Source: Ettlia oleoabundans (Eukaryota; Chlorophyta; Chlorophyceae; Chlamydomonadales). Taken from it: 16,405 nt of DNA. Position numbers and translations under genes: made by a program. The stretch is from the NCBI GenBank assembly GCA_019693395.1, contig JAAMXP010000646.1, positions 5,624-22,028 on the forward strand. Reading direction: 5' to 3'. Positions within the stretch are counted from its first letter, which is position 1; each line of letters opens with the position of its first letter. The notes below the pieces were generated by a model. That model saw nothing but the letters and a program-made list of their open reading frames with translations, did not search any database and was not told the DNA's origin. Shown one piece after another: positions 1-6,749 of the stretch.

Positions 1-21
1 CGAGGAGCCGACAGAGAGATC

Positions 22-102
22 TTAAGCTCCTGCCTGGCTAGCTGCCTGGCTATTGGCCAGCGGCAGCCAGGCAACCACAGGCTGACAGCTGTGAGCAGGG
101 AT
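22..102 (-). CDS. Gene A exon 11 (tentative terminal exon)
   Basis: From the acceptor AAGCCACAG, phase 0, the frame reads IPAHSCQPVVAWLPLANSQA, six more residues, and a TAA at 24-22. A competing acceptor, CTCACAG, would give a 12-residue end stopping at TAG (52-50). The gene could also splice to an exon left of the window. There is too little sequence to see a polyadenylation signal. Confidence 0.3.
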   Translation of the reverse strand: MPAHSCQPVVAWLPLANSQAASQAGA

Positions 103-3100
103 CTGTGGCTTGTGAAAAAACATGCTGACTGAGAGAGCAGCATGCCGTGCTGTGCACTGCATAGCCAGTCCCGCCCTGCCCCACCCTGCCCCGCCCTGCC
201 CTGCTGCAACTTACCGTGGCTGTGCCAAGCTGGTGCAGGATGGCTAGAGCCTCATAGGTTGGCGTCCACCTGTAACCACCCAAGGGTGTGTCCTCCTCTG
301 CAGGCACAAAAGCACGCACAGCACAGCAAAACACACGAGGCAGTTGATATGCGGCGAAACTGGGGCATGGGGGCTGGGGTTGGGGGCGCGCAAGTACCAG
401 CAGCTTGCCAGCACAGCACAGCACAGCACAGCACAGCAAAGGGGCACCCTAGTGCCGTCCCCCACTGCCAAACTTGATGAAGGCTGCACAAGCCCCCTGG
501 TACACGCTAGCAATAGCAAGGGACTAGGCTGCACAGGTTGCCTCGATAGAACCGGTGCTAGACAAAGCAAGGTCAGCTTCCCACCACAGGTGGGCAGCGG
601 CGGCGGGGCGTTAGAGATGTGGGCGGTAAGCTTGTCTGCCCATCGAGTGAAGGTGTCGCGGGTGGGAGTGCTGGGCACGCCCGACACAAAGGCGTAGAGC
701 TGGGGCAGGCTCTCGAAGGTTTGCTGTAGGCAGGGAGGGCCAGGTGCGGCAGTGGAAGGGGTCAATCGGGGCAGGGCGGTTAGGCTGTTGGCGGCGGTGG
801 GCCTTTACAAGCTTAAGGTTGGTTGGTTTATGATGCTGAGCTTAAGGTTGGTTGGTTTATGATGCTGAGCTTAGGGTTGGTTGGTTTATGATGCTGAATA
901 AGAAGGCAGGACAACATGCTAGGTGTTAATTGCTGGCATGGAGTGTGCAAAGAGAAGAGGACACCCAAGCCACACAACAGGCACTGTGTGGCGATCCGGC
1001 CAGGCGACAACCTGCCCACCCATGCACGCACCGCCGCTGCCTTGCTGGATAGAAGCAACACATAGCCGATGCGTGCTGCTGCCTGCCACCCCACCTGCCC
1101 ACCCATGCAAGCGCCGCCGTGCTGCCACACCGGAAGGAGCAGTACGCTTTGGCAAGGCCCCAGCGAAACAACAGTACCACTGGAAGCAGCAGTACCACTG
1201 GAAGCAGCAGTACCACTGGAAGCAGCAGCATACCTCTGTTCCCAGTATTACTGCTAACCGTCGCCCCACCTGTAGTCCTGGAGTGACGGGGCGGCTGCTG
1301 AAGGCCGGTTCCAAGCTGCTTGCTTCTGCCACTAACGAGGCCTTGAGCTGCTCATAGCTGAGAAGCTGAGGGGAAGCTGGACCCGGGCTGTCACAGCCGC
1401 TGCTGCCGCCGCCGCTGCCGGTGCCGCTGCCGGCAAAGCGTGGGGAGGGGCGGTCGGAGAGGAGCAGTGACAGGGTACGGTGGTGCGCGCAGGTGGCAGC
1501 GCCGGTGGCACCGCCTGACAGCCCATCCGTGCGGATAAGGCTGGGGGGTGAGACAATAGCTAGCAGGCAGTCGTCACAGGTGTGACCTGTCAGCCCGCAA
1601 GTAGTACAGCGCAGGGGTGGGAACCTAGTGGGCTGGGCTGCTGCATGGTGTGGCAGGAGCACCGCTGGTGGCCTTGCTGCAGGGCTGGCGGCAGCGGTTG
1701 GCAAGCCGGGCCTTGCGGGGCCGCCGCGGGAGGCTCCAAGGGAGGGCTTCTGGGTGCTGATGCAGTGGCCCGGGGAAGAAAGCTGCATCCGTTGGACAGA
1801 CAACCTTGGACCGTCATCCTTGGACAGACCCGGCGAGGGTGGCTGGGTGTCTTGGCCGTCATCCGTTATTACCGTTCGCCTGGGGTGCATGGGCCGCACC
1901 TTGCCGGCCCTTGAAGTGGCATAAGGGCTGCTACTGCTGGGACTGCCCGCCAGCTGTGCTTGGCTGCCGCCCCTGCCCAAAGCGCCAGGCCCACCCAGCG
2001 GCGATGCCCCTGCCCCTGCTCCTGCTCTTGCTCCTGCTGCTGCAAGAGCCCGGCTGGGAGGTGTGCTGGCGGGGGTCGCTGCCGGGCCTGCACGTGGCGG
2101 AGGTGGCGGCGGGGGCTGCCGCTCATGCTGTGCCGCCGCCCGTACGCGGGCCATGAAGCTGCCCAGCTCATCCTCCCTAAGTGGGTGCTGCGCACGGACC
2201 TGTTCTGGCTCTAGCGGGGTGGCTGCAGGGAGGGAGGGCAAGGAAATAGTCGCATATGCATATGATCAAAAACATATATATGTAGTTGACCACCCAACCC
2301 AGCACCCACACCAGCTTTTAGGGTGGTGGCAGCACCAAGCATTTCAATCCGCCCACCAACCCCAGCCTCAACCCCCACTCCACTCCCCCGCGCTCTTCGT
2401 CCCAACTGTCTGCCGGCTATTAGCCCAGCACCCATCAGAGTCTCGGTTATGTCACGACCTACTGTCACACACTGTGCTACATATTTAATTTAAAGAACAG
2501 TTACCAGCCACTCACCATTCTCGGGCCGGTCAAGCGCGTAGTTGATCCAAGCCAGCACCTCCCGCGAATTCTCGAAGGCAAACCCCCCCATGTCCTCCTC
2601 GGCAAAATACTTGTACCGCCTGTCCTTGCGGATGGAGTCCACCCCCGTGACCTGCGGTACAGTTGAGAGCAGAGGCAGTACTCCTTTGGTTAAACATGTG
2701 CCTGTCCTTGGTGGAGGCAGGAAAGAGCGCAGCAGAATCGGGCAACAACTGTCAACAAGAATGGACTCAGACAAAGAACAGAGTGTTTGCGGCGAGGGGG
2801 GGCGTGGTAGCGCCATGGGGAAGCAAGCACCAAGCCCCTGCTAAGCTCACAATCAGCTTTTCTTGGCCGCCAGTGCCCAGCAGCCAGAAGCGCTTGAAGT
2901 GGCGCCCATCTGTGAGGCGCCCGCTCTCCTCCCTGCACACACAGGTGTACACGCGATGCTTCATTTGAGGAAGCTCGTCAGCTGTTTTCCTTAAAGGTGG
3001 TATGTATGAAGTGCTGCCCGGCAGTGAGGTGTCTGCTCTCTTCCCTGCGATGCCGAAACCAGCACCATCAGCAGACCACTGCGTATTAGCGGCAGCAGCA

Positions 3101-5431
3101 GGCAGTTGTAGAGCAGCAGCAAATGTTCAGGTGCAACAGCAGATACTGGTGCAATGGCGGCATCTGCGGCAGTGACGGGGCGCCAGCATCGCTATCAGCA
3201 GCAGCAGCACGACGGCATTCCCTTGCATACCTCACTCCCTGCCAGTTGCCGTCCAAGGTGGTTGGGCGGGCCCAGACTGGCTGCTCTGGTGTCAGCACCT
3301 GGCGCTTTTGTTCAGCTGATAGCTCTGGCAGCCTGCATTGGAAAGCCTCTGGGTGGTGTGTGGTGTGGGTGCAGGTGATGGCAGGTGTGCTGATGAAATG
3401 GGAGGCGGTGTGTGTGTGTGTGTGTGAGCGCGCGCGGAGGGGCTCGCACGGGGGGCGGCTTGCCATGATACCACCAAGCTCCGTGCACGTGTTTCGCTGC
3501 AATACAGCTACCCACCTGACTGAGCCCTCAGTCACATGGTTGGTGCATCCAAAGCCGGCCAGCCAGGCCTGCACCTCTGTCCGATTGGTGCAGCGCAGCG
3601 GCGGCGCGAGACCCAGCTCTAGGAAGGCCGGGGTGGTGGCATAGGTGAAGTGGCCAGAGAGGCGGGCATCCGTGCCCTGCTTGGAACGAAAAGGGGGCAC
3701 GGGATGCTAGTCAACAGAGGTTATGACCAAGCGAAGTACGTAACTAGCACTGCTTTCCACTGCAGTGTTATGAAAGGCAGTGCTCTAACCAGCCAATTAA
3801 GCAGGCTAATTGTTCCATCAAAGGGAAAGAAGGAATCCACCTTCTGAAAGGCAGATTTGGCTGTTTGCCACATCTGTGTTGCAATTTCCGTGCAGTTAGG
3901 CAGCCCGTAAACAAAAAGAGCAAATGCAACGACAGCAGATGGGCGGGCTCACCACCACCGCCAGCATGCTCTCTCCCGCCTCGTCTTGCAGCCAGAAGGC
4001 TGCATGGGCTGCCCTGCCGCTGCTGAGCTTCTGGATGCAGTAGGACACGAAAGGGCGGGCCCCTGGGGTGCCTGGAGCCGCCCTTTGGTGGTGCAAGGTG
4101 GTTGTGGATGGCTGCTGAGGGCTGGTGTTTGATTGTAATGGAGTTGGATGCTGAGCAGGCTGGCCCTCAATGCCGCGCCACCTCCTGCGGCAGCAGGGCA
4201 GTAGGGCGGGTCAGGGCAATGCAGGGAGGTGGGGAGGCACCCCTGGCTGGGCAGTGGGGCAGCTGCTGTTTAGGATGTGCCGTAAGGGGTGGCAGGCGGC
4301 AAATGGTTTCTGGGTGCTGCATGGCCAATTCGGCAACATACATGCAGTTGACAAGAGGGCTTGACTTTGCTGCGTGCATTGTCTAGAGTATTTGGATAGG
4401 CAGACGGTATCAGCCCCAGGCAGTGCCTGCACAAGCAGGCTGCATACACAATCAAAGCAGAAAATTCTGATGCACGATGGAGTTGTGTGGCTGGTTACGC
4501 CCCTTTACGCTCCTCCCAAAGGCACGAATCGAACAGAGGCAGGGTGTAAATATAGAAGTGCTGCTGCTCACCTGTCTAGGTCGGGAGTGAGGGTATCTGC
4601 TGAGCTGGAGGGGGATTCGTCCCCGGAAGAAATGCGCCGCCGCCGCGGCAGAGGTGGCATTAGCGACAGCATAGGCACACGGGCACGCTTTGCCACGCCA
4701 GGCCCAGCACCCACATGCTGGCTGCCGCCCATCAGGCCAGGTAGCGGCGGCGACGGCGGCGGCGCATCTGCCGCCGGGCGCTTGATGCCGGTGGGTGCTG
4801 ATGTGGAGGCAGCTTTCCTGCGTTCCGCCTCACGCATCCCTGCAAGACTGCCAGGCCTACCTAGCTTCACCCAGGACTGACCACATCTGCAGCCACAGTT
4901 TGAGCAAGGGTGCAAAGGCATGTTGGGTGGGCAGCCGAACTTGCCTTGGGCCGGTCGGCAGCAGGGAGAGTTTTATCAGGGCAGGCACCTCACGGACCTG
5001 TTGCACATGTTGGCGTAGCCATGGCCACCTGGAAGCAACCATCCCTTGCGCCAGGAGGCGGTGGTGCTGGTCCCGCCGCAAGAGACGCACTCCACGGTGG
5101 TCGAAGCCCCAGACTGGTAGACCTGGCTGGCCTTGATGATCGACATTGCGGCGCCCTCTCGCAGCCAAGATGGATCGGAAGAGGGCGGGAGCCATCGCAG
5201 GCCGCGATCAAAAGGCCCCCAGGACTCGGGTTCCGAGGCAAACCCCGTGACGTGGCGCAGTGGCCCCAGTGGACCTCCGAACCCGGCATGACGGGGCGCC
5301 TGACATTGCTCAGCGGCAAAACATAATCTGAGGCTGGGGGAGTCGGATGCAGGCTTAGGAGCAGCGTTAGTCTGGCGTACGGCAGACAGGCGGTACATGA
5401 GAGTTTGAGCACAGTGTCGGTGATCGCTCAT
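22..5431 (-). CDS. Gene A: putative GATA-type zinc-finger nuclear protein with a CCHC knuckle and a duplicated module (11 exons)
   Basis: Model on the minus strand: exons 5431-4998, 4886-4572, 4184-3953, 3676-3516, 3332-3231, 2932-2851, 2651-2516, 2222-1270, 723-585, 297-215 and 102-22. Intron phases in order are 2,2,0,2,2,0,1,0,1,0; every junction keeps one open frame, giving about 905 residues. Seen: a GATA-like finger (Cys115, Cys118, Cys143, Cys146), basic stretches in exon 2, two related modules at roughly residues 290-375 and 405-485, a Pro/Ala/Ser-rich region at 490-800 with a CCHC knuckle (Cys693, Cys696, His701, Cys706), and a C-terminal tail. GATA fingers bind DNA and CCHC knuckles bind nucleic acid or protein, so a transcription or chromatin role is inferred. 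There is an in-frame TGA at 5452-5450 just upstream of the ATG. I cannot name the duplicated module or the ortholog. Gene B starts 129 bp away in the opposite direction. Confidence 0.8.
215..297 (-). CDS. Gene A exon 10
   Basis: The acceptor TTTTGTGCCTGCAG is phase 1, matching exon 9. It encodes EEDTPLGGYRWTPTYEALA and ILHQLGTAT. The donor is GTAAGT, a perfect consensus, phase 0. An internal TTACAG acceptor at 264-259 would give phase 2 and cannot join exon 9. Confidence 0.75.
411..438. repeat. Pentanucleotide GCACA tandem repeat
   Basis: About five and a half copies of a 5-bp unit lie inside the gene A intron between exons 9 and 10 (584-298). Confidence 0.85.
585..723 (-). CDS. Gene A exon 9: C-terminal conserved-looking segment
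   Basis: The acceptor CTCCCTGCCTACAG is phase 0. It encodes QTFESLPQLYAFVSGVP, TPTRDTFTRWADKLTAHI and a Pro-rich end. The composition is ordered, unlike exon 8. The donor GTGGGAAG gives phase 1; an alternative GT three bases earlier would create a stop at the junction with exon 10, which supports the chosen site. Confidence 0.75.
811..897. repeat. 29-bp tandem repeat, three copies
   Basis: Units lie at 811-839, 840-868 and 869-897. The first two are identical (starting GCTTAAGGTTGGTTGG) and the third differs at one base (GCTTAGGG). The array is within gene A intron 8, about 90 bp upstream of exon 9 in the direction of transcription. Confidence 0.95.
1172..1225. repeat. 18-bp tandem repeat, three identical copies
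   Basis: The unit CAGTACCACTGGAAGCAG is at 1172-1189, 1190-1207 and 1208-1225, within gene A intron 8, starting about 45 bp after the exon 8 donor. The unit length is a multiple of three, so any frame through it stays open. Confidence 0.95.
1270..2222 (-). CDS. Gene A exon 8: low-complexity Pro/Ala/Ser region with a CCHC zinc knuckle
   Basis: The acceptor CCTCCCTGCAG is phase 1 and the donor GTGGGG is phase 0. It encodes about 318 residues: a charged helix-like start (REDELGSFMARVRAAAQHER), a run of seven prolines, an Ala/Gly-rich stretch, and several Ser-Pro sites. At 1608-1567 is CTTCGLTGHTCDDC, which fits C-x2-C-x4-H-x4-C, the zinc-knuckle pattern; no second knuckle follows. Further on are a Gly/Ser stretch and YEQLKASLVAEASSLEP. 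The frame stays open past the donor to 919, but that extension is intron translation (Cys-rich 18-bp repeats) and was excluded. Confidence 0.85.
2253..2282. repeat. AT-rich paired palindromes
   Basis: CATATGCATATG (2253-2264) and CATATATATG (2273-2282) are perfect palindromes in gene A intron 7 (2515-2223), close to the exon 8 acceptor, in an otherwise GC-rich context. Function unknown. Confidence 0.6.
2516..2651 (-). CDS. Gene A exon 7: second half of module copy 2
   Basis: The acceptor CTGTACCGCAG is phase 0. The exon encodes about 45 residues: VTGVDSIRKDRRYKYFAEED, then FAFENSREVLAWINYALDRP. It is the counterpart of exon 4. The donor is GTGAGTGG, a near-perfect consensus, phase 1. Confidence 0.9.
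2851..2932 (-). CDS. Gene A exon 6: first half of module copy 2
   Basis: The acceptor GTGTGTGCAG is phase 2 and the donor GTGAGC is phase 0, the same phases as exon 3. It encodes about 27 residues: EESGRLTDGRHFKRFWLLG followed by TGGQEKLI. The FWL and the hydrophobic strand before the intron match FWLQDEAGESMLAVVV in exon 3. Confidence 0.85.
3231..3332 (-). CDS. Gene A exon 5: spacer between the two module copies
   Basis: The acceptor CCAATGCAG is phase 2 and the donor GTATGC is phase 2, so the exon is symmetric. It encodes 34 residues including RLPELSAEQKRQVL and WARPTTLDGNWQGV. The LxxEQxRxxL pattern resembles the start of exon 8 (TPLEPEQVRAQHPL), which follows the second module copy, so the duplicated unit may extend past the module core. 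Confidence 0.75.
3408..3426. repeat. (GT)n microsatellite
   Basis: A 19-bp GT run lies in the gene A intron between exons 4 and 5 (3515-3333). Confidence 0.9.
3516..3676 (-). CDS. Gene A exon 4: second half of module copy 1
   Basis: The acceptor TTCCAAGCAG lies in phase 0. The exon reads GTDARLSGHFTYATTPAF, then LRCTNRTEVQAWLAGF. This matches the order and spacing of exon 7: Gly-x-Asp, an aromatic Tyr, Asn-x-x-Glu-Val, then Ala-Trp-Leu. It ends in GTCAG before GTGGGTAG, phase 2. Confidence 0.85.
3953..4184 (-). CDS. Gene A exon 3: linker and first half of module copy 1
   Basis: The acceptor CTGCTGCCGCAG matches phase 2; a weaker in-frame AAAG acceptor near 4086 would give a shorter exon. 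A Gln/Pro/Ser/Thr-rich linker of about 35 residues is followed by ARPFVSYCIQKLSS and AAFWLQDEAGESMLAVVV, the first half of the duplicated module. The donor is GTGAGC, phase 0. Confidence 0.75.
4185..4571 (-). other. Gene A intron 2 (387 bp)
   Basis: A non-coding stretch between the NLS-like exon and the first module exon. I see no gene, repeat or conserved-looking frame in it. Confidence 0.6.
4572..4886 (-). CDS. Gene A exon 2: end of the GATA-like finger and basic NLS-like region
   Basis: The acceptor GGCTGCAG precedes ATGTGG. Joined to exon 1 it reads NRCGQSWVKLGRPG, supplying the fourth zinc-binding cysteine and the C-terminal basic tail usual for GATA fingers. Downstream are GIKRPAADAP, AKRARVPML and PRRRRISSGDES, which look like nuclear localisation signals; the last is also an Arg-directed kinase site. 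The exon ends in GACAG before a strong GTGAGC donor, phase 2. Confidence 0.85.
4998..5431 (-). CDS. Gene A exon 1: N-terminus and first part of the GATA-like finger
   Basis: It begins at the ATG at 5431, the first after an in-frame TGA, and encodes about 144 residues. It ends in CAG before a GTCCGT donor, phase 2. The 3' part carries CVSCGGTSTTASWRKGW, the first CxxC pair and the Trp-Arg typical of GATA fingers, followed by a Gly-rich stretch and ANMCN. The N-terminal 110 residues resemble no family I know and include a Trp-rich patch (ESWGPFDRGLRWLPPSSDPS). The donor is weaker than the others, but the join completes the finger exactly. Confidence 0.8.
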
Positions 5432-5560
5432 TAAAATACTTCCTAGCCCTCACATACTTTCGAACATGTCAATGCACCGGCGGCAGGGGCTGTAAGGACA
5501 TTGGCCGTGTGCTGTCCATAGCGCGCCTCTTGGGGCCTCGGACAATGGGCAATCGAGAGA
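5432..5560. promoter_or_regulatory. Head-to-head intergenic region, candidate bidirectional promoter
   Basis: Only 129 bp separate the ATG of gene A (minus) from the ATG of gene B (plus), so both 5' leaders and any core promoters should lie here. I see no convincing TATA box. An ATTGG (inverted CCAAT) sits at 5500-5504. In-frame stops upstream of each ATG (TGA 5452-5450 on minus, TAG 5519-5521 on plus) show neither first exon simply extends into this interval, though an upstream non-coding exon remains possible. Confidence 0.5.
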
Positions 5561-6749
5561 ATGAGAGCGACGGGTTCGTCCCGGCAGGTGCGCCTGGCCG
5601 ACGCTGTGTTTGTTAGTATTCGGTCTCCAGTGCAAGTTGGCGACAGCTCCTCGTCTTTGGTAACCAGGGCACTTCAGCGGCCGCGCTGGAGCTCAGCCAA
5701 AGCAGCCGCAAACGAGCCGGAAGCGCCAACGTGGCCTTGGGCAACACGTGGTGCTTGCCACTGCTGCCGCCCGTCCCATCCTGCCGCTCCCTCCTGCTCC
5801 CACTGCCTTTGCCTTTACAGCTGTCCATCATGCTTATACCCTGCAGCGGAGTTCTTTCGGCAGCAGCGGCAGCCGCCAGCCTTTGGGGGCGGCAGCAGGG
5901 AGGAGCTTGTGCAACGCAAGCCACCACGGGAGTCCCTTCTGGTGGTGGCCCGGAACTCACAGGTGAAAAACAAGATCAGCGCATTCGACAAGCACCAGCA
6001 TGGCCACGCCAGCGGCAGCGGCAGCAGCAACAGTGTGCCGCAGCATGGCCGTGGCGCCATGCCGCCGTCGGGAGTTGGCAGGATTCCAGGAGTTGGCAGG
6101 CCGATTGTGGGTGCTCCCCGCCGGGCAGGCACGGCCCCCACCCTCGGCGCCATTGCGGAGGAAGCGGCCAGCATTGCGGCTGCGGCCGCGCCAGCCCGCC
6201 GCCATGCTGCAATGATGAGCACGGCAGGGGCGCCTGCGCGCCGCCAAGCAGAGGCTGTGGGCACGGCTGCGCCGCCTCAAGTTGTGCTTCCCTCTCCCGG
6301 CACCAAGCAGCAGCTGGCAGAGCGGCAGCATGAGGCCTGCTTCCCCAGCATCATGTTCCGCCCGCCGCAGCCCACCGCCCCAGCACGCGCACCGCTACCA
6401 AAGGCCGCAACCGGGCCAGCGCCCGCTGGGGCAGCAGCAACGCAGGCGGCTCCCTCACAGCGACATGGACCGCTGCCATCTGTGTTGGCACCCGTTCTGC
6501 GCAACTCCCTGTCGCCGCGGCAGCAGCAGCACCCGCATTCGCAGCCGCCACCTTCAGAACCACAGCATGGGCAGCAGCAAAAGCAGCAGCAGCAGGCAGC
6601 CCAGCTGCAGGCTGTGGCGCCGCAGGCTCTGGCTGCCATGTTGGCAGCTGAGGCGGCAGCTGCCGTCAGGGCAGAGTCAGATGACGAACAGTACGTGGAT
6701 GCCGATAGTGGCTCTGGCAGCGGCGCACCCTCAAACGAGGGCAGTGCAG
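5561..6749 (+). CDS. Gene B exon 1: N-terminus, Ala/Gln/Pro-rich
   Basis: The ATG at 5561 is the first after an in-frame TAG at 5519-5521. From about residue 96 the sequence looks coding: EFFRQQRQPPAFGGGSREEL, then ESLLVVARNSQVKNKISAFD, then Ala-, Pro- and Gln-rich stretches and an acidic Ser/Gly end. The donor GTGTGT gives phase 1. Residues 63-95 are Cys/Pro/His-rich and look like translated intron. Removing 5748-5846 (donor GTGGTG, acceptor ATACCCTGCAG, phase 1 both ends) keeps the frame, so a cryptic 99-bp intron is likely there. A second frame-preserving candidate is 5588-5677. Confidence 0.7.

Larger units (their letters stand above)
724..1269 (-). other. Gene A intron 8 (546 bp) with two tandem repeat arrays
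   Basis: This is the longest intron of gene A, between exon 8 and exon 9. It holds an 18-bp x3 array near its 5' end and a 29-bp x3 array near its 3' end. The exon 8 frame stays open through the first array, so an unspliced transcript would add a Cys/Trp/Tyr/Phe repeat tail. No other gene is visible in it. Confidence 0.7.

Noticed and set aside
811..897. Three direct repeats as a CRISPR array or telomere-like repeat
   Set aside because: The 29-bp units abut with no spacers, the context is a eukaryotic intron, and the GGTTGGTTGG core is not a known algal telomere repeat (TTTAGGG or TTTTAGGG).
919..1269. Minus-strand 440-codon open frame 2241-919 taken as one uninterrupted coding exon
   Set aside because: The part below 1270 follows a GTGGGG donor and is Cys-rich repeat translation. 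Splicing to 723 joins a well-formed acceptor in matching phase and restores ordered sequence. The part above 2222 lies before the acceptor.
5450..5635. Short minus-strand ORF crossing the intergenic region and gene B start
   Set aside because: It has no coding-like composition and overlaps the better supported gene B first exon. It shares no frame continuity with gene A exon 1.
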